Made by a program: the position numbers and the translations under genes. 64,000 nucleotides of DNA from Celoporthe dispersa (lineage: Eukaryota; Ascomycota; Sordariomycetes; Diaporthales; Cryphonectriaceae): NCBI GenBank assembly GCA_016584495.1, contig WAID01000016.1, positions 224,442 to 288,441 on the forward strand, read 5' to 3'. A model generated the notes under the pieces. It worked only from the letters and a program-made list of their open reading frames with translations, ran no database searches and had not been told where the DNA came from. Shown here one piece after another: positions 12,109 through 23,957 of the stretch (positions are counted from its first letter, which is position 1; each line of letters opens with the position of its first letter).

Positions 12109-12950
12109 TACTGCAAGTCTTTGAGAATGTTGGCCACCACGAGGAAGGTGTATGCTTTTTTCCTTCTTTCTTTCTTCCCACGCCAACTAGATAGAAAACA
12201 CGGAGTACTTGTGACAAAGCGATGTCCAGCGAATTCTGGCTGGCCTTTTCAACTCACCAGTGTGAAGTTTTTGCCCGGAGCTGAAACAGCCCTGGACTTC
12301 ATCGTGATACCTCATGGCGCGAATTAGTACCTAATACGGGAAAGGATATGTGGAGAATAACGGCACTTGGTTCTCGTTTACTAACACAGTAAGCAAAGGT
12401 CGCGTCGGGGGCCAACAAGACTAATTATATTGTAGAGTATACTGCCGTAAATACAAGGACCTGATGCATTCGCGATGTCAAATCCAAGTCCTCAAACGTG
12501 TCATATGCTACATAATTATTTGTTAATCGTCAGACAAGTTCAGCCTCCCTAGTATGGAAGATTTCCAATGGAGTGAGATTAATTGACTGTGCTGATAGGG
12601 TAAATGAAACATCGAACTGATTGAAGAAACAACGCAAAGGAGTCGGGCTTCTGCTTTTGGCAGGGTATTGCGAGGGCGATCTAGCCCTAGTCAGGTATCC
12701 CGCTTCAGCCGGAGCTCCGATTAATTGCCGGGTAACGACGACATGGGGTTTGTTCCGAGGATATATATCTGCGGGGAACGCTGGTTCCAGGGTCCTGATA
12801 GCCCTCTCTATCAGTCTCGAATTCAGAACAGACCAATTCTTCACGTATCTCACCTCGAACGCAAAGGGAAATCTCCTCCTCGCAGAGACCTTCCTTCTAG
12901 TCAAGCAAGTGTCCCAACTGCGCAATTTTCCCGCGTGGAGAGAAGAGCAC
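12109..12950. other. Upstream region of the Zn2Cys6 gene
   Basis: About 840 bp with no recognisable product. It contains the CGG-N4-CCG palindrome listed separately. A frame open from 12621 runs into the regulator but shows no domain before its ATG. Confidence 0.4.
12710..12719. promoter_or_regulatory. CGG-N4-CCG palindrome, possible zinc-cluster site
   Basis: CGGAGCTCCG is a perfect 10-bp palindrome with CGG half-sites facing inward, the form bound by many Zn2Cys6 dimers. It lies about 230 bp upstream of the Zn2Cys6 ATG and could be an autoregulatory site. Ten bases can occur by chance, so this is only a candidate. Confidence 0.3.
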
Positions 12951-15406
12951 ATGGAATCTCGCAGACAGAACCTGCGGGTGAAACGCTCCCGCGGAAGTTG
13001 TGCTACCTGTCGCCGCCGCCATATCAAGTGCGATCAAACGAGGCCCTCCTGCTTGACTTGCAGAACTGCGGAGGTGCCATGTGAAGGCTATTCTGCCGAC
13101 ATTCGGTGGGCAAGTGATGGTTCGGGAGAAAAGAGCGTTCATAACCAGCATCGTTCCAGGAGACACTTGTACACTGGTAAGCCAAGTATCCGGGACGTCT
13201 ACATATGATAACCCGTGAGACCTCTTGTGCTGATCTAGGTTATGAGCAGAGGAATTCAGGGAGTCCATGAGCGCTGGGCTTGCCGCGAGAGTGGAGCCAA
13301 ATTCTGTGGATGCTTGTCTGGCTCAGATCGACACCCAGGCACGAGAAATTCATGGGTGTGAGCATCCGGCACAAGTCACAGCCGGTCCTTTTGCTGTCCT
13401 TGATTTCAGCGCACCGCAGTTACAGAAGACTGTAGACCCCGACGAGGACAATGTCCCCCCTGAGACGAGCCCGCCCCAACAAATCGCAACTGGTGGAAAC
13501 ATACAGACACCGCTGGCTTCGACACTTGATGATTTCCTGGGACCAGATAATCTGCTTTCATGGAACGATCTTTTTGAGATTGACGTGGAAGCTGTTGAAA
13601 GCTCCATGTGCGCTTTAGCAGGCGACAATGACAGCCATTTTCTCTCCACAATGGCTGACACCTCGCCCGAGTCTACGACTCGGATGTCAGGATACTCTAC
13701 AGCGGTACCCACAGCGACGAATGCCGCAAGCAATGATTCAGACCAAGATGAGCGCGATACTGTTCGCCACACAACGAGAACTGATTCAGACTTAGCCAGC
13801 GTGGAAGACGCTCAGTTTATGTTGCTATACTTTCGCAGGAATCTTGCAAGTATCACTTGCGCTCCGCCTCTTGGGCAAAAAGTCTCCATGGGAGATCCTG
13901 CACCTGGCCTCTGCGGTCCAGACATTAGCCGATATGACCTTTTTGGACACGGAAAAAGTGACCCATGCTCGTAAGGCAAATTATTACGGCGTGCTGAGCT
14001 GCTCGGCGTTCCATCTGCTCTCGAATGCTGGGGATGCTGGAGATAGGTCTCCGGAATATATCGAGAGGATGGCTTCAAGGACCCTGCATAGAGCTACACA
14101 CCATATGCAAAGATCCCTCAAAACAGAGCTGTCGAGACCCGGAAAAGCAAAGTACAAGGACCAATTGATGGCCATATTGATATTGGTAAATAGATCAGTA
14201 AGTAGAACAATAGTCTGAGGCAGCTCGTGACCCTTCGCTAACGCTGCTAAGATTATGTCAGGGGACTGCAGAAATGCCAGGTGCTACCTTCTAGACGCCG
14301 AACGGTTGCTTCGTCTCCGTGGTCTGGCAAAGCGATGGGTATCCCGTAGGTCGCGATTGCTGCACCACGTTTATACGTGGATCCGCATTGTCGGAGAAAG
14401 CACATACGTACTTCACGATTACCATGACTACGCATTCAGCATAGAACGATTTATGGAATCTCATCGGGACCAGAGCCAAAGATCGTCAGTAGCTCCACAA
14501 GGTCCAGGAAACCAACGTCCTTCCGCGCCTCACGACATGGATCACGAACGGCTAGACGACTTCATCAGGCTGCGGCCGCACGCCTCGGACAGCGATCTAG
14601 AAATCGCGGAAACTAAGGAGTCCGAGACTGGGCGACGTGATATACACCTGGAAGACTCTCGCCAGTTCCAAGACACTCTGATGCCTGTGATATACGGCAT
14701 ACCGGAGACCTGGCTGAGCCTCGTCTCTCAGATCACGCGTCTGGCCAACCTCATGGACATGCTTAACGCAAGCTCCAGCCCAGCCCAACACGAATTGAAC
14801 GCGTCGCTTCAGAGGCGCGCATCTTTGCTGGAAGATATGGTATGCACCTTTACAGCCTACCCAAGACATGCTAGCGACCAAGCGAATGATGGCGAGGGAG
14901 TTGATGGACATGGTCACACGATCAACGCCGTTACTGATCCCAAGTTCCATCTGCTGCGCGCGTTGAACTTGGCGCTGGAGATCTTTTTCTACCGGCGCGT
15001 GCGCAATCTGCATCCGCGCATTCTCCAGGGCTATGTCAACGACGTGATAAACAGTTTAAGGCTTTTCGAAGCGGCTTCGTCTGACCGCAATATCCTAGGC
15101 GCAGGTACTTTCTGGTTAGTATTCGTGGCTGGTTGTGAGGCGATGAGCTCCTCTAGCCGACGATTCTTTGAAGATTGGACGAATCGTGGGTATGACCGGT
15201 CTGGTATTTGTGGGTTCCGATTGGCGAAAGAAATCATGAACAAAGTATGGGAAAGGCGTGACGAGGCAGCTGCGTGGGTTCCATTTGATGGAACGCCTCG
15301 GTCTCGGTCTTCTACAACTACACCGAAAGCCTCTAGGTCTGTATCCGCTCAATGCAGCTGGATTGATATCTCGCGCGAGCTCAATGTCTGGGTTCTACTC
15401 TGTTGA
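12951..15406 (+). CDS. Zn2Cys6 transcription factor, fungal-specific TF domain
   Basis: A nuclear fungal regulator. The N-terminus has a perfect binuclear zinc cluster, C-x2-C-x6-C-x6-C-x2-C-x6-C (CATCRRRHIKC then CLTC). The next exon, entered at an acceptor near 13252, holds a long acidic and Ser/Thr-rich linker. The middle homology region follows (KKSPWEILHLASAVQTLA, then MSGDCRNARCYLLDAERLLRLRG after an intron at about 14187-14251). The C-terminus resembles the arginine-regulator (ARGR II-like) class and ends SRELNVWVLLC. The frame changes at 13873-13875, where a GGG is one base longer than the conserved reading needs. The rest is well kept. It sits between an SDR gene and an amino-acid permease and is the obvious candidate activator of the 7.4-17.8 kb group. 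Confidence 0.8.
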
Positions 15407-15964
15407 TTCCAATCCATAGATAGATACCACTGCCACCATTATCATACATGAATTAAATGGCCAGGGCAAGATGATAGTGCGCAAGGCCTTATAAAAAAAG
15501 AGGAAGGAAAAAAAAATCTAGCCATGCCTCATCTGCTTAGACCCTTCATCATGATTTCTTTGGTGTTCTCATACGAAGCGCAAGTTACATTTGTAGCGAA
15601 GATAACCTATATTAATGACACATCCCGGTAAAGTTTGATTGGGGTGAAGCAGGTCATATCTATTCGGCAGATCAAAATAAGCAAGCCAGCCCGAGCGCTG
15701 AGGTGAAAACAGGGTAGCATGGCTATTATGTAGCACTTCATGCCAGGCAAAGCTGAATTTCAAGCCTCGACCTTGTTGGATACGCCCCGTCGACTCTGAT
15801 GCCATTGTCAAACGCACTTTTCCAGTCATTACAACCGATGCTTTCATTAATTACACCTTGGCTCCTCCTGCGTCACGACCAGCTGTCCTTGAATATCTCT
15901 TTGAAGAACCCCTGCTCTTCTACGATCTCGTAGCCGACCGATCGATTCCGCCCGACCTCGGACC
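15407..15964. other. Upstream region of the permease gene
   Basis: About 560 bp between same-strand genes. Nothing recognisable beyond a presumed terminator for the regulator and a promoter for the permease. Confidence 0.4.
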
Positions 15965-17781
15965 ATGGACGAAAAACACGACGACAACAAGATGAAGAAC
16001 AACAACGGAGGTGAACTTCACCGAGGACAGTCTCACTCTATAGGATATGTGGAGAGCCTCCAGCCTACGGAGGGCACACATCGAGGGCTCAAATCTCGTC
16101 ATGCGCAGATGCTCGCCCTTGGGGGGACCATTGGCACTGGCCTCTTTGTCGGTTCTGGTCAGGCGTTACAGATGGGAGGGCCGGTGTTTCTCCTGGCCGC
16201 TTATACCTTTGTCACCGTCGTCCTCTATGGCATCATCACGGCCACCACCGAAATCAACTCCTACCTCCCCGTCCGCGGCTGTGGTATTACCTATTACGCT
16301 ACGAGATATGTATCCAGTAGCTTAGGGTTCGCTCTTGGATGGATGTACTGGTACATTTTTTCCATTACGGTTCCGGCTGAGGTTACCGCAGTCGGCCTTG
16401 TCATGAGTTACTGGGACTTGGACATCAACACTGCCGTGTGGTATTCGATCTCTATTGTCGTCATTGTGGCCCTCAACTTCTGCCCAGTCAAATACTACGG
16501 CGAGGCTGAATTTTGGTTCGCCTCCATCAAGATCTTTGGTCTTGTGACTCTATTTGTCACAGCCATTGTTCTGATTTGTGGAGGAGGCCCTAATCACCAA
16601 GTTCTGGGCTTCCACTACTGGTCAGATCCGGCCCCGGTCAAGGCATATCTCGTTCCAGGTGCCAGCGGGAAAGTCGTTGCATTTGTGGCCACCATAGTGT
16701 ACTCAGTGTACGCGTTCGCTTTCGCTCCTGAGCTTCTCGTCGTTACAGGAGGAGAAATGCGAAACCCGCGCCACAACCTACCTAAAGCCGGCCGTCGGTA
16801 CTTCTATCGGCTCATCTTCTTCTACGTTGTGGGCGTTTTCCTTGTTGGTCTGATCGTCAGCAGTGATAACCAGCGTCTTCTGGGTGGTGGCTCAGGTGCC
16901 GGGTCTTCACCTTGGGCAGTTGCCATCAGCGAGGCCGGAATCAGTATCTTACCCTCCATCATCAATGCGATTATCCTGACATCCGCCTGGTCCGCGGGGA
17001 ACTCCTACCTATACATGGCTAGTCGTGCTTTATATGCCATGGCCCTGGACGGGAACGCACCCAAAATCTTCACTAAATGCACCAAGAAAGGCGTTCCCTA
17101 TTACGCAACAGCGGCTAGCGCTTCGATCTCCCTTCTGGCTTATCTGAATCTTTCCAATAGTGGAAAGACAGTCTTTGTAAGTCTGTCCAGAATAGCCATT
17201 GAATCCCTTCACCTTGCCTGCCTTTACTCTAGTCTTTGGCAATCATTGGTCGGAACAAATACTTCAAGAGCTTTGGCATATTCCACACTTCGCGTTGCAG
17301 AGAAGATCGAACAGAGGTTTGTGAAAATTTTCTGACTATTTCTTCGCAGAATTGGTTCATCAATCTTATCAATACTGGTGCTTTTCAGAGCTGGCTTGCC
17401 ATCTGTGTCCTCTATATCCGATTTCGCAAGGGTACCGACGCGCAGAATATCACCGACATTCCATACCGTTCTAGGTTCCAGCCCTACTTGGCCTGGATTT
17501 CGGGCACTATCTTCTTCCTGCTTATGTTTTTAAACGGATTTGAAGTCTTCCTCGAGGGCCAGTGGAACACATCGAGCTTTCTTACATCTTATATAGGCAT
17601 TCCGATCTTTCTTGTGCTTTATTTTGGTCATCGATTCACCAAGGGCAGAAACGAGCCATGGGCGATTGCACCGGCTGATATGGACTTTCATACTGGGCTT
17701 GATGAAGTCCTGGCGACTGTTGAGCCTCCAACGAAGAATCGTCGTCCTTTCTATAAGATATTCTTTGCTGCTTTTGAATAG
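15965..17781 (+). CDS. Amino-acid permease (YAT/APC family)
   Basis: An intact plasma-membrane amino-acid permease of the yeast amino-acid transporter family. The hydrophilic N-terminus contains the conserved LKSRHAQMLALGGTIGTGLFVGSG at its junction with TM1. About twelve hydrophobic segments follow, with landmarks PVRGCGITYYATRYV, SITVPAEVTA, FAPELLVVTGGE, NPRHNLP and TSAWSAGNSYLYMASR. One intron (about 17176-17350) interrupts the gene, and joining gives KTVFNWFINLINTG. The C-terminal tail ends FYKIFFAAFE. Total length of about 547 residues is normal for the family. Substrate cannot be read. Its place beside the activator and catabolic enzymes suggests uptake of the amino acid or derivative they degrade. 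Confidence 0.9.
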
Positions 17782-18057
17782 CCTAGTTGAAAGGGGTAGT
17801 ACACGCCTTTTCAAACGGAAACAGATACAACTGCAGATGACAGGGGTCCAGTCAATTATATACTAAGGCACTTGCTTTCTTAAAGGCATAGCAAGGAAAT
17901 GAACGAATACAATCTGTGAATCAACATGGAACAAGAAGTTATTCCTTAACTACTACAGGTATATTAATGCAAGCATAATTTAAATAGGTAGGCTTCGCGA
18001 TGTTTCCCACGCACACAAACTCTTCTTGGACGCCATTATCGATCCAGGCTGCTAAGC

Positions 18058-18933
18058 ATGGCGTTTGTACCTAGTTCCGGGTCCCTTGGGGACTTTCTCT
18101 CGATTGCCATTCTTATGAAGAACATCGCCGTCGCCCTGGATGACCGTTGTCATCAAAAGACCAATAAGAATTGAAAAAGGGGTTGAGATCCTATGCGAAG
18201 CCACCCGTCAGATTGAACATGCTTACCGCAGTTTAAAACTTTTCACGTCCGGCGACACTTCTGCGACAGCAATAGGCGTTATCTCTTATATTCATCAATG
18301 TCAAGACATATCCATGCTTTTAACAGCAGAGAGCTAATAAAGTATGTAGTGAATTTGTCTCCTAGAGATTCGGGCATCTCCTTGAGGATATGGCGAGGAA
18401 GATTCAAATTAAACCTGACGAGAGGGATATGAGGAATTTCCAGCGGGAGATTATGGGCTAAAACATGTTGCTAACGACCTTAATGGAAATTTCTACAGCG
18501 TGAGAGATTACCTTCTCAGTCTTTTGATGCCCCACAGAATGCGTATTGCTGACCTCAATCACTCTGTCGACATTCAAGGCATTCTGTTGAGCGCAACAAC
18601 GGTGATATTTAAAATTACATCTCCCTCATCGCTTTTCAGACGAAGGGAATTCGACAAGAAAACGGCTGCAATTTGAAATACTTGGTGAACTTAGAAAAGA
18701 AAGTCTTCACACGGTTGAAATACCTCTCTCACCTAGCCACAGACATCCACAAGTCTACCAGCCAGGTCCTATCCTTTGTTTTCACCATCTTGACTGGAGT
18801 GACTAAACTTCGTTGCATGGTCATGAAGATTGAGTGGCCTTTCCGCGATGAACACTTCGTCCTCGTGGACGTGACCGGCCGAACGTCCCCTATACCGCTG
18901 CTCATGGTTACGTCGTGGGAGCTATACGAATGA
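18058..18933 (+). pseudogene. Remnant of a fungal ubiquitin-like-domain protein
   Basis: The first segment reads SGSLGDFLSIAILMKNIAVALDD, the helical start common to a large family of fungal proteins that carry a ubiquitin-like domain after an N-terminal helical region. After frame breaks and stops, the segment from 18673 gives EKKVFTRLKYLSHLATDIHKST, then LSFVFTIL and DEHFVLVDVTGRTSPIPL. This resembles the later part of the same family, where the domain opens with DATGR followed by P-rich residues. The centre is decayed and the C-terminal part is missing. Function of the family is unknown. Not likely expressed as a whole protein. Confidence 0.45.
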
Positions 18934-19312
18934 ATTCTGTAGGAGCATTCTAAAGGTAGGACAGATGCCCTAAGGTGATGCTCTCAGAAGCTAAGAAGGA
19001 CAGAAGGGAAGCTAAGATTGGACTGCTGGCCTTTAGGTGTGTTGTGGAGTTAGTTGTAACATTGTTTGGAAGAGAGCGGGAGCTGGACAGGATGGAGAAG
19101 TTGATGCGTTCTGTTCAACTTTGGAATCTGCTGATCCACGCGAGCTAGGTAGGAAGTCCCGCCGGTTCTTCAGCAAACTGAAGGGTGCAAAGTTTGTATG
19201 TTAGCAAAGAAAGTATTCTAATGAAATAGAAACATTTCTAATTCTAGCATTGTTCTTTTCATAGTATTGAGATGGCTTCATTAGGAAAATACACTTCCAG
19301 AAAAAGGGTATA
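18934..19312. other. Intergenic, no gene seen
   Basis: About 380 bp between a pseudogene and the 3' end of the caspase-like gene. Nothing recognised. Confidence 0.4.
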
Positions 19313-21749
19313 CTAGATCCTGCCGACTGCTTTTCCAATCTCTGCTGTTATAGATGCTTGGAAATACCTCTGACGCTCATATTCACTCAGCTGGGCAGTT
19401 TCTGAATCAAAACGGAGGCAATTGAGAATACAGCGACTGAAAACCTCGCCAACTTGGTGTGGTAAATTCTTGCGGCACTTTTCGATAATGAATTGTTTCA
19501 CCCCAGCTGAAGTCACTCTGCCCTGGCATTCGTCAACTTTCAAAATGGAGTATATATCCTTCCAGAGTGCGAGTTCGAAAAGAACCACCCCCTAACATCA
19601 TGATTAGTAGCCATTCTGTCTGAAGAAAAAAATAGATTTAGAGAATTTGCTCACCAAAGCGTAGACATCGTGGCTCTTCTCGAATCGGGCGTTTGGGCTT
19701 CCCCATCGATGCGGATGCCGATAAAGATTATTACGTAGTGAATAGTCCTCCTCCAGGTTTGTGCCTGCATCCCCTGGCCGGGCATACTCGAATCCGAAAA
19801 GAAGTGGCTGAGCTTGGTCGAACTGTCCAATGCATTCATTCGAGGCGGGTGATGGGTCGTCTAGTAAGGAATCGGATAGCACACTTGGTTCCGGAGACGG
19901 CAAAAAGCGATGTTATCGCTCCGGATACTCTTGTGCACCCATCCAACACGATGAAAGTGTTCCAAAGCCGTGGCAAGGGCCCATGCAAGCCGTACTCGAT
20001 GTCCTAGGGCCACTACTCTGTGCTCTCTGTACATCGATTGAAGGGTAAGGAAATCTTTCTCTGGGTTGGCCCTGGGTGGCGTTTCAAATACCAGCCCGAT
20101 TTCTTGAGAGAGTTCGTCTGTATAGAAACCCACGCAAGGCAGAATGTGGAATCCGGTGCGTTTGGGATGACATAATAGGTCTGTCATTTTCGCCGCCTGC
20201 CGCAGAGTCTCCTTGAAAGGCTGGCCGGTATCAGGGTTTTCTACGTACGTGTACGTCTCGATGAGTACGGAATGTCCATTGATGGTTCCGGATTTGAACC
20301 GCTGAGCTGCCGTGGAAGATGTAGCACTAATCCGTCGCGTCTCTTTGATGAATCTGACGCTGTCCTTCGGAATTTCTTTCCTGTCCCGATGGCCATTGCC
20401 TTCAAGCACCGCGTGTCGCAGCAGAATAGCTGCTCGCGCGTCTGCTGCCGCGATGAGACTGTCATCGGGACCAAGATCTGCTGTGTCATCGTCCAGATCT
20501 AGGAGTATCGGCGTCTCGACTGCTGCGGATAGAGTTGATACCGCTTGTTGCACATCTCCAATTGTTTTCTCGATAGCTGCTGGATCGGCCACACTCGTTG
20601 AGTCGTGTGATAATTCTATGGCGTCCGACATAGTAGTGTTTAGCCCTCTAATTGCTCGAAGAATGTCTTGCCTCGCCGTCGAGGATAGTTTATGGAAGAT
20701 GGAGTTCTCGGGGAATACGTTTTCTTTCGACAACTCTTGGAGACGGCGTGCCCTGGTGACAATAGCTTCGATGCCAACAGCTGTGACACTTTTGGGGGGC
20801 GCGGTCTTAAGCCAATCAGCGATCTCTAGACCGGTCACGTCCTCGGACAGAGAAGCACGTAGGAATACGTAACCGGCGGGCTTCCTCATAAACCTAGTGG
20901 TCTGAGCAGTCTCTGAGGGCATACTTTGCAGACGTATCTTTGTAGTGGTCTGTCTTGCAAAGTCATGGAAGACAGGCGTCTCTGAATTCACCGTAGTCTG
21001 TAAGTATCAAGCTGCAGCGGGGCGTCGACTTGGGAATGATGACGGCTTTACTTACCGGTAATTCTAGGGTCTTCCCTCAATATAGAGGCCAGTTCGTCAA
21101 CGTACACCCCGTCGATGGCATGCTTTTTGAGCTCTCTGAGCAATGATCGAGTGAAGGAATGCTTTCCGGGCATGGGTGTCTTTGATCCCTTCGCTGAAGC
21201 AGCTAACAGCTCGAATCTCCCCTCGTCTTTGCATCCATTGGTGATAAGGGCTGCGTTACAACAATCCAGTAGGACAAGGACGTCACCTCGAGCTGAGAAC
21301 AGCAGCTGCTGTGTTATATACCAGGGCAATGTTGGCCCGTCTTTTTCAAACCTATAGATGGGTGAGTAGATGACTTAGCGACATCCAGAAGTAATTGGGA
21401 CTAACGCAGCCCATGTTGCTCTACCCCGACTGTCAGCACTACAATGCCCGCCGTAATAGATTATGATCAGAGAGTCGCCTTGGCTTGACTTGTCTTGTAC
21501 GAAGGTCGATATTTCCGTATTGAGCCGCGGCCCTTGGGTTCCATCCACGGGAATTTGAAAGCTTGAGACATTGTAATGAAAGTCATTCTCGAGGATGGCA
21601 TGAAGGCCGCTAATTTCCTCCCCAAGTGCTTCGATGTCATTATGAGACCATGTGATCAAAAGGGCGTGGACTTGCGAGTATTCCCTCTTGTGAGTAAAGA
21701 AGTTGCCTATACGGCTCTCGAAGGACCGAACAACATCAAGCTCCGTCAT
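19313..21749 (-). CDS. Caspase-like (C14) domain fused to a pseudokinase domain
   Basis: The N-terminal ~190 residues form a caspase-like fold. DSLIIIYYGGHC carries the histidine and VLVLLDCCNAA the cysteine of the catalytic dyad, followed by FTRSLLRELKKHA and VYVDELASIL. After a helical linker comes a degenerate protein-kinase domain. Its catalytic loop reads WVHKSIRSDNI instead of HRD-x4-N, the DFG position reads FGFEYARPG, and the end has DVYALGVVLFELALW. This C-terminal type is common in fungal HeLo/prion-inhibition-type proteins. Introns lie near 21360-21410, 20983-21054 and 19590-19650. The frame changes at 19902-19906 (A5 on the plus strand, where one more base restores the reading). 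Caspase-like and HeLo-type proteins act in fungal cell death and self-recognition; that role here is inference. Confidence 0.7.
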
Positions 21750-21991
21750 GATGAAGATTGAGGATAGCCAGCCTTGGATGAATTGTGAATGAGATGGTGT
21801 TTTGAAGGGGAGCTCGTAGATCCGTCAGCAGGCCTGCACGCTTTTAAGCACGTGATCACTATCGTACAGTCGGTCTAGGAGCCTGATTGCTACCCAACGT
21901 AAGACGAAGACTCTGACTGACCCCTCTTTTGCACTGTGGTGGTCTTATTACACTTGCTCTGCTGCGGCTCAACCTGAAAATATCAGCAAAG

Positions 21992-22464
21992 ATGTCAAAA
22001 AAAGAGATGACGCGTGGTCGTACAAGGCCAGACGATGGGTCTTCTGACGAGGAAGAGGTTCTTCAAACCATAGTAAAGGGCTCCTGTTCAATTCTTTGAA
22101 TTTAACTCGACAAGCTACACAGCTAACTTACATGTCTTCTTCGAAAGTCCTCCACCACCTTCTCCGACAACGCTGGCGGCCATTATCGCGCTCGAGTGCA
22201 AAAGCACATCGTTGCAGCACAGGTAATCATGCGCGTGTACTCCATATTTGCACAGTTCTGACCCAATTTCCCCAGAACCCTTCTGAGCCCCTGTATAGAG
22301 TCGGCGAAGTTGTCTACCGTGCTGTGCCCGGCCAGCAGCAACCTTCCGGCCCGTACGTCATCGTGGCTGTCACTGTGGATCTCACGTATTCCCTCAGGCG
22401 CCAGGATAATTTACAGCCCTATCCACTACCCGTCCCCGAACAAGACCTTCGTGTGCCAGCCTGA
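21992..22464 (+). CDS. Small conserved fungal protein, SH3-like fold possible
   Basis: The start MSKKEMTRGRTRPDDGSSDE gives a basic then acidic N-terminus. Two probable introns follow (about 22070-22136 and 22222-22275). The last exon has PLYRVGEVVYRAVPGQQQPSG, then PYVIVAV and LRRQDN, and ends EQDLRVPA. The spacing of VGEVVY, a short proline-rich loop, PYVIVAV and a YxLRRQ segment resembles a small beta-barrel seen in many unnamed fungal proteins. No signal peptide or membrane segment. Function unknown. It diverges from the caspase-like gene with only about 240 bp between starts, so the two may share a promoter. Confidence 0.45.
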
Positions 22465-22848
22465 AACTCAACAAGGGGTTCGCTTCCTGTTGGTAGTAAA
22501 ACCGAAAAGGATTGCTGGAGACCGATCGTCACAGTAGAGCGAGCATCGTAAGCTCTCATAGGATTCAATATATTTAAGATTGATGATGGCCCAGTGCACC
22601 CATTATATTAGCGTTTACTTCTTTTCCTAGCACATACTCAAGAAGTCAAACCTATCCTCCGCAGTGATGCAATTCGTAAGCAGGCAACGTGGTAAGATCA
22701 TTCTGACGCTCGTACCTATTTATCGCAATTTGACCGAATAATTAATACAACACGTTAATATCAGCACCTCAGCAGGTAGACGCCGATGCGTTTACGCACC
22801 ACCCAGCCAAAGGTACACCTCAAATCCCTCATCTGCTATCCGAGTAAT
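22465..22848. other. Intergenic, no gene seen
   Basis: About 380 bp between two same-strand genes. Nothing recognised. Confidence 0.4.
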
Positions 22849-23892
22849 ATGCTGAACAAATTACATCCTCAAGTCGAGTCGTTCCCAAGGGGTTATCCTA
22901 GTTTATCCGCCTTTCTCGACAGCGACAGGGACTTCGTTATGTTTCGATCTTTTGGCCGCCTTCATACAAGAATTCTACTGCACAAACAGGATGAATTGGT
23001 CGATTTGGAGCGCCGGCTTGACGAGCTGGACAAGGAAGAAAGTATGAAATACTACTTGTGTGCGAGGCGTCAAGATACGAATACAGACCGCAATTTGATT
23101 ATGAGGGAGGCCGAACTCAAGTTAAAGGAATATAGTAGGTCTTTTTGTGACATTAGCTTGTCTTCTCCCACGACAAAAGACACGAGTACTCATTTTATGA
23201 TGGTGGACCTTAGATGATTTGGTATCGGCATACTTTAAAACGCTTGAGAGGCCGGAACCGAACGAAACGAACATCAAAAGCTTCCGTAATTGGCTAATGG
23301 CCCATAAGCCCCTGGTGCCAGAGGAATCGTCTTTCCTAGACGATTGGAGTGACCTCAGGTGTCCGAAAGCCGATGCGGACGTCGGTCGTATGGAGGCGTT
23401 GTTGGAAGACTGGATAGTCGCTTTTTCGGGAAAAAATATTTCGAGGGTACGTAAAGTGTCTAGAAAAGCCCTTGTCAGATACCTTATTTTCTGAACCAAT
23501 TCGTTCACAGTTCTTCTTCCCAACGGTCAGTCACAAAACCTCTATCCTTGCTTCGTCCGACAATTATACCATTGACGCCTAGTCACATGTAGAGCAAACG
23601 ATCGAAGTCAGGGAATCCTTATGTATTCCTAACCAAGTCTTCAAGCATTATTGTGGCTTCTCGAATCCTCACCAGCCTATCTGCAGTGCTGTTCTTGGTC
23701 GCTCCCGTCGTGGTTCTGTATTGTGTTCATTCCATGGCCTGGAGGCTCGGGATAATCGCCATCTCTACCTCCATTTTTTCGGCAGTTCTATGCGGGCTCA
23801 CGAAATCCCGCAACTACGAAATATTCACAGCTGTGGCGGCTTATTGTGCAGTGATGGTTGTATTTATAGGGAACGTGTCTGGGAGTCAATGA
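22849..23892 (+). CDS. DUF6594-type membrane protein
   Basis: The N-terminal part has the family pattern GYPSLSAFLDSDRD and FRSFGRLHTRILLHKQDELVDLE. Next comes DLVSAYFKTLERP (after an intron at about 23133-23207) and a segment SFRNWLMAHKP. The C-terminus carries the family's three close transmembrane helices (SLSAVLFLVAPVVVLYCV, LGIIAISTSIFSAVLCGL and FTAVAAYCAVMVVFIG). About 270-300 residues are expected. The frame between the middle exon and the membrane segments (23520-23660) is not cleanly joined by an obvious intron, so a frame break is possible. DUF6594 proteins are abundant in filamentous fungi and have no assigned function. The gene faces the kinase-ankyrin gene tail to tail. Confidence 0.65.
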
Positions 23893-23957
23893 ATACTAGT
23901 AACCTTCGATATCTTGTGCTTTACTGAATGGATAGCATCAACCCATCCGTATCTAGT

